Part shown: positions 13,146 through 24,922 of the stretch, piece by piece | How the letters are laid out: the number at the start of each line of letters is the position of its first letter | How positions within the stretch are numbered: the stretch's first letter is position 1 | Position numbers and translations under genes: made by a program | Notes under the pieces: generated by a model | Seen by the model: only the letters and a program-made list of their open reading frames with translations | The model's database searches: none | Told to the model about the DNA's origin: nothing | NCBI GenBank assembly: GCA_914767715.1 | Contig: OU612071.1 | Location: forward strand, 3,286,001 to 3,350,000 | Origin: Membranipora membranacea | Taxonomy: Eukaryota; Bryozoa; Gymnolaemata; Cheilostomatida; Membraniporidae | Direction of reading: 5' to 3' | DNA length: 64,000 nucleotides

Positions 13146-13347
13146 TCATAGCAATGTGCATCATCTGGATAAATGAAGAAGACTTTATATGTATATACTG
13201 TTCTTTTCAATTTAATATGATATATGCTTTCTCAATAATTTCTACACTGATCTATTTTGTAAAGCATATAAAAATATAAATACATTTAGTCTGATGATGC
13301 CTACCGATCAAGTATAGAGAAATATCTCAAATTAATCATTATTTCCC

Positions 13348-13530
13348 AAGTTACATGTTACATGTTACATGTTACATGTTACATGTTACATGTTACATGT
13401 TACATGTTACATGTTACATGTTACATGTTACATGTTACATGTTACATGTTACATGTTACATGTTACATGTTACATGTTACATGTTACATGTTACATGTTA
13501 CATGTTACAAGTTACATGTTACAAGTTACA
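13348..13530. repeat. expanded (TTACATG)n microsatellite
   Basis: About 25 nearly perfect 7-bp units with two TTACAAG variants at the 3' end. Because 7 is not a multiple of 3 but the unit has no stop in any plus frame, it creates artificial open frames (MLHVTCY repeats) that should not be taken as genes. Confidence 0.95.
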
Positions 13531-14439
13531 AGCCTGCTGATGTAAGGTCATGTAATCTTCAAAACCTAAACATATATACAAGCATGACCATTTTCCTTCT
13601 TGTAAGAAGCGTATATTTAGATATTTGAAATGCACATTACAAAATTTTGTCAGTATGCTGACTGATAACAACTGAGATCAGTTTGACTAATCTTGGTCCC
13701 ATTCCTTTTTCTATGTTATGGAAGCGAATATGGCATTCCTTTCATTCAGCCAACAGATTTACTCTCAATTACGATTGCATTGTGTTGACCTGTGTTTCCA
13801 TTCACTTTAGATATTGTGAGATTGAAGAATGTGTGTGGTGTCATTTTTTTCAAATAAGGTGACTCTCTGTCACTCTGAACTTTGTACTGAGCCACATTGA
13901 GCTTTTTTGCCTTGAATATTATTAACATTGGAGGGGAAAAAAGCTGTAAAAAGGAAAAATAATTACTGTTGCTGATGAGAAAAACTGAAGGAAAGATATC
14001 CAAGGCAAAAAGTTAACCTGTGATTGGCAGTACATGAGAAAGAATATAATTTCTTTACATAATGACACTTTGAATTTGCAAAGGAGAAGTCCCTTAGATA
14101 GTCAGATATTTCCCAGCACTACCATCTGTTATGCAGTTGAAGGAATTGAGATACTTATGTGAGGTGATTTTAGATGGAAAATTTAATCTAAAATCCCATG
14201 TCTAGAAGAACAAATCTAAACTGTAACTATATATAGCGTACCGTTTCTCAAGTGTGCATACCACTGCACAACAGCACAACCATAATGGGAGTTAGTATAA
14301 GCAGAGATTGATAGGGTATATATGGAGATATATGCTCCCATACCACACAGTTTCTACTTGGCATGTATGATTCTCACCTGTTTGACATCAAAACTAAACA
14401 TGGGTCCCCCAGGCTTTGGACTGCTGTCAAGAACATCCA

Positions 14440-15200
14440 ATCTTGAGCCTTGTTTCTGAAACTATGAGCCAAAATATTGCAACGTTATTTATAGCCCTAA
14501 TTTAGACCCGTTGGTCCCAAATTGTGACCCCAAAGCTCTAATCTTGAATTTAACACCTCCGAATTTGAGTCCTTAACCCCAGAATTGTCTCCTAAACCCC
14601 ATATTGTGGGCGTTAAACCCCAAAATCATGACCGAAAAACCCCAAATGTCGAGCACAAAACCCAAAAATGTCGATTCGCAAACCCCAAAAGTTGATCCAC
14701 AAACCCCGCAATGTGACCCTCAAACCCCAATTTTGGACTTTCAAACCCCATAATTTGAGTCCTAAACCCCAAAATTGTCGCCAAAACTCCAAAATTGCCT
14801 CTAAACCCTATATTGTGAGCCTTAAATCCCCAATCATCACCCTCAAATGTTGAGTCTCAAACCCCAAAGTGTCAGTTTCAAACCCCACAATTTGAAACCT
14901 CAAACCCCTTATTTTGACCCTTTAGTCCCAAATTCTGACCCCCAGATCCGAAATCATGATACCCAAACCCCAAAATGATCTCCTAAAGCCAACAATGTGA
15001 GCCTTTAACCCCAAATCCTGACCAAATTACAACCCCCCCCCCCCCCCCAAACCCCGGAATTTTAAATATCAAACCTCAAAATTTTAATCCCAAATGTTGA
15101 TCCACAAACCCCAAAATGTGACCCTCAAACCCCAATTTTTGACTGTCAAATCCTACATTGTATGCCCCCAGGCACCAATATATGAACTCTAAACCCTAAA
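14440..15200. repeat. degenerate AAACCCC-rich minisatellite (~25-bp period)
   Basis: Roughly 28 degenerate units built around C-run motifs such as CCTCAAACCCCAAAATTG and GAGTCCTAAACCCC, interrupted by a C-run at about 15031-15048. The strand is strongly asymmetric in C over G. It abuts the LINE fragment on its right. Confidence 0.85.
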
Positions 15201-16155
15201 CCAACTCCAGAATGCAGCTGATCAAGCATCACTATGGTGCGAGAAGAATAGAATGCTACTGAATGCCGCTAAATCCCAGTCGATAATCTTCACGCTGCAG
15301 AAAACAATCAACATCAACCCATACAGCATTAACGACTCAGCAGTCAGTAATAGTGACAATGTGAAACTGTTGGGTGTGACATTCGATCGTCATCTGAAGT
15401 TTTCTGCGCATGTCTTAACGATTATCGAAAAGTGCCGACCAAAATTTCACGCGATGTGCCAACTGCGGAAAGCAGGGGTCAGTAATCGCCACATAACCTT
15501 CTTCTACCAGACCCGCATACTGCCTCATATAACATACGCTGCACAATGCTGGTTTCCACAACTAGGGAAAGGTGATGCAGAGAGACTCGAGAATTACCAA
15601 CGCCACTGACTCCGGTCTATCTACCCAGACCTCGAGCACACCGAAAATCGCCTTCAAGAAACCTTGTTACCAACCATCACCATCAGATTAAAAGCTCTGT
15701 GTGAGAAATATGTAAGGTGTTGCGAGCCAGTCCTATTCATCCACTATACAACCACTCAAACACTGGCCGGATATCTACACACAGCGGGCGCCATATTAAA
15801 GATAAATCCCGCACGGCTTTAAGATTGAAAAGCCTTCTCTAGCAGTTTTCTTAGTTTTATTTGTAATTTTTTTATTTTGTACCGGTGCCTGACAGACTTT
15901 TTTTCTATTTACAATGAGTAATTTTGCGCTCATCCAAACAATTGTTTTTTAGTACTGTAACATTGTGAGCACTTTCTTATTTACCTTACCGTATTGACAG
16001 GCATTTCACATTCATTTTTGTTCAATATCAGTTATCACCTATGGGCACTACTAAAAAGTTATCCTGAACTTGTGTACAACCTGTAAAAAATTAATCTATA
16101 TTATCTTCTTTTTTTTTTATTGGATGTTGATACAAATAAATGGATGAATATAGAA
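15200..16155 (+). mobile_element. 5'-truncated non-LTR retrotransposon (LINE) fragment
   Basis: From about 15200 to 15609 a single frame encodes the C-terminal thumb side of a LINE reverse transcriptase: WCEKNRMLLNAAKSQ, then KLLGVTFDRHLKFSAHV, then the TRILPHITYAAQCWFP stretch. The YADD core is absent. After TGA at 15607-15609 the reading continues only with multiple stops. The 3' UTR runs through ACCGGTGCCTGACAGAC at 15881 to an AATAAA-containing end near 16130-16155. The jockey/CR1-like style is an inference. It is inactive. Confidence 0.75.
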
Positions 16156-16304
16156 ATCATACTTGTTCAGATTTTCAGCTCGTTGTCATGATTGAAGTAT
16201 CCGTTTTAAGAAACGAAATAAAAATGTGCTTGTTGATTTTGCAGATTTGTCAGATTTTAATCGTTAACACTTAATCATAGAACAGTGCTTACCAGACCTA
16301 ACAT

Positions 16305-16445
16305 TATGTGGGAGTTAGCCTCTCTGGGTATATCTTATATAGATATCTGAGAGTTAGCCTCTCTGGGTATTTCTTATATAGATATCTGGGAGTTAGCCTC
16401 TCTGGGTATATCTTATATAAATATATATCTTAAATATATATCTTA
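16305..16445. repeat. three tandem ~39-bp units
   Basis: The unit GGGAGTTAGCCTCTCTGGG followed by TATMTCTTATATAGATATCT occurs three times, then degenerates into TATA-rich sequence. It lies 3' of RING-LC8 copy 1 and is absent from the paralogous position of copy 2. Confidence 0.85.
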
Positions 16446-16482
16446 TATAGATATTTGTGTCAGGAAACAGTTAGTTATATCA

Positions 16483-17744
16483 CTATTTACTCTTCCATAT
16501 AATAAAATAACATTCTCCTACTCTGAGATATATACAATTACCACCAATGAACGTATAAGAAGCTCCACTTTTATCACCCTGATGTCTAACAACACAGCCC
16601 CACTCTACCTCCTCCTCAGCATCAAACTTCTCTTTCACATATTTAGCTCTCTGCCAGTAATTATCACTTATCGGTACAGCCTCTATAGCACTAAGTACAG
16701 CCTTCTCTCTCAGACGATCTTCTGTCATCTGTGTGCTCTTCCAGCTGATCTTACAGGGTCTGAGTTTATCCTCTGATCCTTCTGAGGTGAGTGCTAACTG
16801 TCCACCTGTAGATGATGAGGAATAATATTTGCTTATGGGTAACAATACAAGGTTAATAATTCAGATAAATCTAAAAACCTAAGTTGATCAAGCAAATCTC
16901 TGCAAAGTAAAAATAAGGAACATATACTGCTCTTTATGGCCACTTTTCTGGCCTCTTAAATCTGAATAATTGCATTGGCGTGTTTCTCAATCACTATGGT
17001 TCCATGCTTGGTCCACTCTCGCTTCGAATGATGAATGCTGTCGACTTCCATAATATAAAAGACATTGAGAGAGATCTACCGCTGCCGGAATTGTTCATGT
17101 TCATGTCATTGTCATAGTAAGGAGGGTCCGAGGTAAAAGGAGAGCTCCTCTTTACCTACAATTTTTTTTGTAATTTGATTGCACTGTCTAAAAAGTAGGG
17201 AGCGATTCCCCATTACTTTAGGCTCCAGAATAAATTCAATCTTAATTGAAGGTAAACTATTTGAGTAGCAAAGGCAAGGAAAGTATTTTTTTTCTTTCAG
17301 TGCTAGCTTGGAAGAACACAGGGGACCTCCGCATAAAATAAGATATAAATGATTCTCCTACTAGAGTCAAGAGAAGACACAAAAATAGACAAATATCTGA
17401 TCTGAAACATTGTATGCAGAAATTGTCAGCAGATGTCGCCCAGGATTAATTGATGAATGCCATCATATAAGTTACTATGACCTACCCTTATTAAGATCCA
17501 TCCCATCGATATTGGGCAGGTCCATATTAGGTGTTAGGTTCCTGATCTCACTCTTCTTTGGTACCGCCAGCTTGAAGCAGGCTTGACAAGGCTGCTTACA
17601 TTCTTCAGTCCAGCCATCGTGCTGATCCTCCAGACATGTGATACAGAAGTTATGTCCGCATGACAGAGAGACTACTTGACCATGTACAGCGCTACACTTC
17701 CAGCATCTCATCAGATTGACTGTGGTCACTGTCACCTGAGCCAT
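16483..17744 (-). CDS. RING finger - LC8-type dynein light chain fusion, copy 1
   Basis: Two exons, 17744-17486 and 16805-16483, join through a GTAGGT donor and a CTACAG acceptor in phase 1 (K-G/G-Q junction), giving 193 residues. Residues ~14-57 form a C3HC4 RING: CWKC, 11 residues, CGHNFCITC, then CQAC. This suggests an E3 ubiquitin ligase. The second exon matches the LC8/DYNLL family along its length: ISWKSTQMTEDRLREKAV corresponds to the first strand and helix 1, the KEKFDAEEEVEWGCVVRHQ stretch to helix 2 and the next strand, and IYLRVGECYFIIWKSK to the closing strands. LC8 is normally a free ~89-residue homodimeric hub protein; here it is a C-terminal domain. There is no signal peptide or membrane segment, so it is probably cytosolic. 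Ligase activity and dimerisation through LC8 are inference. The ATG starts the first exon, just before the RING. Confidence 0.75.
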
Positions 17745-18545
17745 TACTCAATTGTTGTTTTGTGTTATCGGCTGCAAAAGAAAAACCGGCACATTGTCAG
17801 CATTGTACATCGTTAATGAGACGTGTTGTCTAACCATGGCTGTACTTGTTGGAATTATTACTGAGTATTAAACACTAAGCTTACTCTGTAAGGTCACAAA
17901 CTATCATCAAAGAATTGTTTACAAAATTCTCCTGTTCACTATGCTGAGCTTCTTATTGAAAACTCTGCTCATGGTTAGTCTATCATGATATAAAAACAAA
18001 ATTCTCTAACCTCAAATATCCCCAATTTTATATGTCTACTCCTAAGGTTTATCTACAGCTGACTTCTTTAATCTGAATGTGGAGTCTTCTTGTCATAATT
18101 CAGTGCAAATAGACAGAGGGAGTGAACCTTTATATGAATCACAATCCGGCTATCCACAAAAAACTCAACTAAGAATCAAAAATAAACCAATTATTATGAG
18201 TGAGTTTTACAATCAATCACTAGCTGGCTAATAAGTTTCATCTGTTATAAATTATTCTCATAACTACTTTTATTTATTTAATTACTTATAGGCCCTTATT
18301 TCTGGTGTTGATTTTAGAAATAAAATTGCAAATATTGATACCCTTCTGCATGGGCACAAAGCTCTGAGGACAGTTTTGAAATTGTTGATTATACCGACTG
18401 TTGAAGAGTGGCGGAGGGGGTTCTTTTATAAGCATGCAGGGTCTGCAAAAACACAGCCGATCTCCAGTATTTTGAGTCCAAGTCTGTAAGGACATAGCTA
18501 GGATGAATGGCTGGCAAATTCCGAGTCAAGTTTGAATGCAGGTGC
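17745..18545. other. 5' flank of RING-LC8 copy 1, nothing else recognised
   Basis: Similarity to the region upstream of copy 2 continues to about 18045 (paired with ~27640) and then stops. The rest is AT-rich with no supportable exon. Confidence 0.5.
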
Positions 18546-18555
18546 CAGGATCTGA

Positions 18556-18890
18556 ACCTGGACTTAACATATCGCACCCCAAACAACTGGACCTTACATA
18601 TCCCACCCTAAACAACTGAACCTAACATATCCCGCCCTAAACAACTGGACCTAACATATCCCACCCTAAACAGCTGGACCTAACATATCCCACCCTAAAC
18701 AACTGGACCTAATATATCCCACCCTAAACAACTGGACCTAACATATCCCACGCTAAACAACTTGACCTAATATATCCTACCCTAAACAACTGGACCTAAC
18801 ATAGCCCACCCTAAAAAACTGGACCTAACATATCCCACCCTAAACAACTGGACCTAACACATCCCATCCTAAACAACTGGACCACACATC
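18556..18890. repeat. 29-bp minisatellite
   Basis: About eleven copies of a 29-bp unit of the form CCTAACATATCCCACCCTAA followed by ACAACTGGA, with point changes. The array ends at ACTGGACCACACATC. Confidence 0.95.
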
Positions 18891-19049
18891 TTGATACTAA
18901 GACTCCGTGGATTTAGGTGTTATGAGGTCTAATATATGACCAACGCGAACAACACAAAGTGTTGTATGTCTTTCAACACTTAAAATCTAGATAGCTATGT
19001 TGTTGGTGCCTCAGGGACTGCATGAGTGTATCCTGCCTCATCTCAGTGA

Positions 19050-19925
19050 TGTTACTGTATCATTGAACTATGAATGTTGAGAACATGCATGCCCTTTACG
19101 ATTGCTCATTATTTGATATAAAACTGAATCAATCATCATTAATACAATCATGCGTACATATGTAGAGAAAAGTCGAGGGTTTGGACATCAACATACAAGC
19201 TCTGAAATAAACCCCATGCTGTGAAATGCACATTGATCGTATCAATTTCCTGAATGAAGAACAACTTGCCGTATTTTCTCCTTAAAAACGTAGAGCTGAA
19301 GCAATCAAACGTCAGATATGAGCCTGTGACTATTATCAGACTATTGTGTTAGTCAGATGCGATACAGGCGATGTCTGGAGTCTGACAAACTTAGATCGTA
19401 GTTTCATAACTCACCTCTGTCTGATACTGTATCAGATTTAAGACCCTTTCTATCAAACTCACTGCGAATGGCAGCCATGCAGAAACTATACAACACCAAA
19501 TGCATTTACTGTATGCATATGATATCAAATCCTTATTTCATACACTGTGCAAAATCGGTTCCTATTCAGAGCTTTTTCCAAGCGGGATAATGATTGTATA
19601 AATAGATGAAGTTATACCTACATTGTATAATTACAATTGAATTGAATAAGTTGTCTACTTATACCATACATTGCATAATTATAGTTGCATAATTTTTCCA
19701 GGAATGTGGTATAATTATTGTATATAGTGGAATAATGAAGGTATAAACATGATTATTCAGACTTATGCCCAGTGTTTAATCATTGAAAAGGAACTGATTT
19801 TGCACAGTGATAGGGAGGGGGGTCACTACTTCCCCCTTAGTCAAACACAAAAGTTTAGGTAAGCCTGAAGGCTGTTCCCAAACATGGAGCCATATCGTGA
19901 TGTTTGAACTATAAACGCCTTTTGT
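19050..19925. repeat. block X, paralogous to 32195-34363
   Basis: Landmarks shared with 32195-34363 in the same order include CTTTACGATKGCTCATTATTT, AAAGAAAAGTCGAGGG-like, CAGGCGATGTCTGGARTCTGA and GGTAAGCCTGAAGGCTGTTC. This copy lacks the hAT-like insertion of the other copy but has its own MITE at 19543-19809. No coding sequence is recognised. Confidence 0.8.
19543..19809. mobile_element. 267-bp MITE with 20-bp TIRs and 3-bp TSD
   Basis: The left end is CACTGTGCAAAATCGGTTCC and the right end is the reverse complement of CACTGTGCAAAATCAGTTCC. ATA flanks both sides (19540-19542 and 19810-19812). The paralogous site near 34238 reads TTTCATAGGG with one ATA and no insert, which is a clean empty site. 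The CACTG start with a 3-bp TSD is suggestive of the CACTA/EnSpm-like group, but the superfamily assignment is inference. There is no coding capacity. Confidence 0.85.
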
Positions 19926-20779
19926 TCCAGTATGTTTGGTGAATAAATATAAAGTTAAAGAATTTGTTATTCTGCTATTATGTTTTAATAAAATCATGTT
20001 AGGAATGAATCTTAACATTGAAACACATTTGCGTCATTAAACTCAGACCACCCGGAACATTACAAAGTTTGACCGGAGAAACTCTGCTAATTTTAAACAG
20101 AACACAAATCAATCTGTGTGGGTCCGTTAAACATTATTAGAATATACTTTTCATTGAGAACATACCCGTTTTGTAGCCCATTGTTTGACACGTGTTGTTT
20201 CAATTCCAGATGTGATTTTCACTTGCATTGGACAATTCATTCTTTTATTAGGCAGTATTCAACTTCTCAATGCATTCTGTTGTTCCATCGAGTTTAAATC
20301 GAAAGCTTTTGAAGCCAATCCTTGTTAAGACTAGTTAGCAAAGCATAATGTCAACTCTCTTTAAGTGATATGAGATAAAAACATCCAATCGCAACGATGT
20401 ATGCTATATGAAGAGCCTTTTTTTTCACAAAGTGGATAAGGTAATAATGGGGGAGGGGGATTTGCATATTTATAATATGTTGATCACCTTTCTCAGCAGA
20501 TCTAGCACCCAGTGCAAAAATATTGTGCTCTTACAACATTGGTGCAACATTCTAGCTCTGCTCATAGGCGGATTTGAGAGAATTGAAGGTTCGGAGAAGC
20601 TAATATTGTTACTGCATAAGTAGCAGAAATTTAATAGCCAGCATTTATTTCCTCAGCGAGAGTTCAACTTAGCAAAGTTCAGAAATTTCCAGGTAAATTT
20701 AACTAACATTGCGTATTGGGAATATATTGTGTTGACAAGACATCTTAATGGGTTTCATTAATGCTTATATGCTGAACAT
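19926..20779. other. spacer between blocks X and Y, nothing recognised
   Basis: AT-rich sequence. Short open frames have no family motif and no credible splice context. Confidence 0.45.
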
Positions 20780-21420
20780 TTTCGAACACAGATTTATATT
20801 TGTTGCGTAACATGCATAATACAATTACGACATTGGATCTTAGCTTTTTCAATTGATTCAAGTTACAATAGAATTTCAATAAAACAATCAATCAGTACTA
20901 TGAACAGTATTGGCATCAGGATCGATTATAGTAAAGTACAAACAACCTACGCTTAGTAAAAACTGTAGAGTAACTCATCATGCGTATCATTTTAATACTG
21001 CGCTGACGCGAACCCATTACCACAGCTGTACCGCCTTGCATTGTTATCACGGAGGAATGTCGTAGCTATTCATCTTTAGACTAGCCTTGTCACACAGCTG
21101 AATTTTCTGTATTGTTTTTACCCTCAAAACACAAGAAGTAGCCACATGACAAGGCAAGCTATTGACCATCAACATTTGTATTTGAAGGTAACACTTAGAT
21201 GTTAGATTATCCGCTAATATTTTCTAATTAGGGATCATATCCCAAATCATATATACCAGCGGATACTAAATTTTTGCAAATATAAAAGCATGATGCAACA
21301 CGACTTCAGCGGCCGGAACTACTTAATTGAATTAAAGCACCGTTGGTTAGAGCAACGACTATGTGGGTCCTTGGTGATAGTCTACATGGTTTGAGATTTA
21401 TTTTTAAACGTTTATTGACA
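20780..21420. repeat. block Y, paralogous to 31090-31720 and partly to 25815-25935
   Basis: The AACATGCMTAWTACAATT, ATTTCAATAAAA, and AAATTAAAGCACCGTTGG-like landmarks recur in the same order at 31120-31660. A ~110-bp part (CATTTTAATACTGCGCTGA to CACGGAGGAATGTC) is nearly identical to 25850-25930 beside RING-LC8 copy 2. No coding sequence is seen. Confidence 0.75.
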
Positions 21421-21553
21421 AGCAACACAATCTTCATCATTAAAAAAATGTTCTTCCGAGTGTACCAAAGTAAAAAAAAAATAAATAAATATAGAAGATA
21501 AAGACCATAGAGTTATTATATACTCTAGAGTGGATAATGCAGTGCTCAAAACG

Positions 21554-23333
21554 TCCTACTTAATTATTGCGAAATTCATGACGCGACGCAATCTGGTTGT
21601 CCATGGCTAGTGCCTGTATCATATAAGTTATCATTGAGAATATAGGAATTGAGCATGAAAATTTATGTTTTAGAGTGCTTATAGCCATTTTTTTGGAAAA
21701 ATTTTCATTTCACACTATGTGGAACACTTGTAGGTATTTTCAATTGCAGCCATTGGAAAATTTTTCTATATTTTTCCATGAAAATAAGCCAAAACCCCAA
21801 CCGCAAACACATCATGTGATGAGAAAAAATTACGGGCTAGCTTGTTTTTTCCACGTTTCTCTCAACCATGAGTTGGATTCTGTCTCTTTTACTCATATGT
21901 TATCCATCAAGTGAGTTAATGTTATTTGTTCAGTATAGGGTGTACACAAAGCTTGCGGAAAAGCTGACTGGAGGTTAAAAGTCGGCCGCTAAGTTCCGCC
22001 ATTTGCAGAAGCAATTTACATACAATTCTGACTAAGATTCGGCGTTTAGATTCGGCTATGTCATTTAAAGCTCTAAATTTCCTCCCCGGTGGTGTCATCT
22101 AGTTTTTGAAACCATTCAACCATACACAGCAGGTTTTGAAAGCATATTAATGAATGTATTTTGTAACAAAAGTTTTTGATAAGTCGCTTAGTATCAAGTA
22201 AATCTTTGAATGGAAAACTCACATACATACCTATCCAGACTGACTCCAGATTTTTCAGAAAAAACACTCACTAAAATGACATTTTAAGTTGACGGATATT
22301 TCTGATTTCTCATCATACTTGAAATAAGGGACCATTTGCTTCAGAGCGGTCGTTGTGGATGTTTGATACAATTTTTATGGTATGATTATTATGACTATGG
22401 TTGTTGGTTTGTGTTTGTAAATTAGTTGAGATGGCAACTTCGGCTTCATAAAGAATATTTTGTATACACTCCAGTCAAGGCACTGGCAGTTGACATATAC
22501 ATGTGTATTTGTTTGCATAGTTTTGAGGGAAGAGGGATTAGTGTAGTACTAGTAGAAGTGTTCAATCCTTTGAAATGACCAGAGTTATCATATCATACAG
22601 CTGTGATTCTCTGTCAGAAATGGATTGATTCTATAAAAATATAAGAGAGGCAACCAGAAAGTGATCTTATGAGCAATGAGGACTGACAGTAACACCACAT
22701 CTGATTTTAGCACCAATCTTAATTGATCTTCTTTGACATAAGAAACAAAAAAGCTTATGATAATACCCTCAATAAAGTAATGTTATCTGGAGAGCAAATC
22801 TGAATCTTGACATTATGTACACTGTGACTGAAAATGAGGCAAGCTGCAAAACTTTACACCTCCGATCACTTGTTCACAGGCTACTCGTACTTCATTTAAT
22901 CAGAAATAAAACAAACCCACTGAATCTGTAACATATTAGTGAGAGAGACAGCACACAGCTTATAAGGCTGGCAAGTGGCAGTAGAAAAAACAAGCTAGCC
23001 CGGTAATTTATTTTCATCACAATAATGTGTTTGCGGTTGGGGCTTTGGCTTATTTTCATGGGAAAACATAGAAAGTTTTTCCAATGGCTGCAAGCACTGA
23101 TATATATTCAAAGCACTGATATGAATTCATATCAATGGCTGCAAGTGAAAATACCTACAAGTGTTCCACATAGTGTGACATGAAAATGTTTCCGAGAAAA
23201 TGGCTTTAAGTGCTCTAAAACTTAAATTTTCATACCCAATTCCTAAATTCTCAATGATAAGTTATATGATACAGGCACTAGCCATGCACAACCAGATTGC
23301 GTCGCTTCATGGAGTTCGCAATAATTAGGTAGA
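21554..23333. mobile_element. ~1.8 kb element with ~300-bp terminal inverted repeats
   Basis: The left arm 21554-21851 is an inverted copy of about 22984-23333. Outer ends read CCTACTTAATTATTGCGAA and its complement; inner ends converge at GGGCTAGCTTGTTTTTTC. The right arm has a ~50-bp internal insertion with a local duplication (GGCTGCAAG repeated). The ~1.1 kb interior has no recognisable transposase. Flanking target duplication is not clear. This fits a non-autonomous foldback-type DNA transposon. Confidence 0.75.
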
Positions 23334-23339
23334 ACAGTC

Positions 23340-23975
23340 ACATTATGACAACAGCATTATAGCTGCCAAATCATGGTTCATTATGATTGAGACTTTTCGA
23401 CAGATAAACTTTATAAGACAGTTTGGGGGTTGGTTGTTTTCGCGCGGCTTAAGCAATATTTTACAGTGCAATACCAGGCCGCACAATATGAAACCCTAAA
23501 AAGTGGTTATTTCTCCAAGTCACACTTGTGACTGACTTTCATCACTCACAGGCAAATGCTTGTTTGAGGTAGATTTCAAGATGAATGAATGGGGTGGTTG
23601 TTTTCGCGCGGCGCATGAATTTGCAAAGAATGACATATCATCCATTGTGCCATTAAGTTCTAACCTTTCAATCTAAAATTTGGTAGACGGCCACCTCATG
23701 ATAATCACATTATGGCTAGAAAATCATGGTTCATTATGTTTGAGACTTTTTAACAGATATCTTTATAAGACAGCTTGGGGGTGGTTGTTTTCGCGTGGCT
23801 TAAGCAATCTTTTACAGTGCAATACCAGGCCTCACAATATGAAAAGCTCAAAAGTAATTATTTCTCACACTTGTGACTGACTGCCATCACTCCCAGGCAA
23901 ATGCTTGACAGAGGTAGATTTTACAACGAATGAATGAGGTGGTTGTTTTCAAGCGGCTCATGAACCTGCAATGAA
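23340..23975. repeat. ~355-bp tandem duplication
   Basis: Two diverged units share ATCATGGTTCATTATG, TTTATAAGACAG, GGTTGTTTTCGCG and TTACAGTGCAATACCAGGCC in order (first about 23340-23690, second about 23690-23975). No coding sequence is supported; open frames inside it are by-products. Confidence 0.8.
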
Positions 23976-24284
23976 AGTATGTGTATTCTGTGATGTGGCA
24001 ACTACACATCTATTCACTGTTGGCTTAGTGCACCTTTTTTCGCAAACCAGACATCTCTAAATCATAGGAGCTTCAAATAACATCTAGTGTTTGCGATAAA
24101 TAGATCTACAAAGTACCATATGAAAAAGAGGCTTTATACACTCAGTCATAATGTCAATGAGATACCACCACCATCCCATGGTACAACTTTGGCCATCATA
24201 GTGGCAGCCAGAACATCATGGTATGCTCCAGTTAGATGATCTGACCCATTTAGAATGGTGATAAACAGTTGGGCCCTTGATATG

Positions 24285-24490
24285 GACAGTCACAAATAGG
24301 GGGGACAGTTTACACTAAGGGGGACAGTTTACAATAGGGGGGGGACAGTTTACAATAGGGGGGGGGGGACAGTTTACAATAGGGGGGAGGGACATTTTAC
24401 AATAGGCCTGTTTTTATTGTAAAGTGTCCCCAGGACAGTTTACAATATTGTAAAGTGTCCCGGGGTTGTTTACGCGTGGGGGACAGTTTA
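24285..24490. repeat. G-rich minisatellite (GGGGGACAGTTTACAATAG)
   Basis: About nine units of ~19-24 bp, differing mainly in the length of the G run (up to ten Gs). The final units are rearranged (TAAAGTGTCCC, partly inverted). It directly precedes the LINE 3' fragment at 24500. Confidence 0.9.
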
Positions 24491-24499
24491 CAATACTAC

Positions 24500-24800
24500 A
24501 CCGGTACCTGACAGACTTCATTTTTTCTATTTACAATGAGTAATTGTGCGCTCATCCAAACAATTCTTTTGTAGTACTGTAACTTTGTGAGCAGCCATTA
24601 AAGTCTATACAAACAAACACACAGATTATCAAGCCAGAGTTTGACAAACTTTCACATTCTTTTTTATTCAGTATCAGATATCACATATGGGCACTACTAA
24701 AAAATTATCCTGAATGTGTGTACAACATGTAAAAAATTAATCTATATTATCTTTTTTTTGGTATTATTGGATGTTGATACAAATAAATGGATGAATATAG
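24500..24800 (+). mobile_element. LINE 3' UTR fragment, paralogue of 15881-16155
   Basis: From ACCGGTACCTGACAGAC to AATAAATGGATGAATATAG the sequence parallels 15881-16155. Similarity continues beyond the LINE end, so this copy arose through the large segmental duplication rather than an independent insertion. Confidence 0.75.
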
Positions 24801-24922
24801 AAATCATACTTGTTCAGATTTTCAGCTCATCGTCATCATTGAAGTATCCATTTAAATAAGCGAAATAAAAATGTGCTTGTTGAATTTGCAGATTTGTCAG
24901 TTTTTAATTATTAACAAGTAAT

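Larger units (their letters stand above)
11233..14274 (+). repeat. segmental duplication, copy B
   Basis: Direct repeat of 5623-8652. The largest length difference is the expanded TTACATG array, partly offset by small deletions elsewhere. It carries a second pseudogene copy. Confidence 0.85.

Noticed and set aside
13355-13628. Long open frames of repeated MLHVTCY residues
   Set aside because: They are produced by the 7-bp TTACATG array, which lacks stops in these frames; no other coding evidence.
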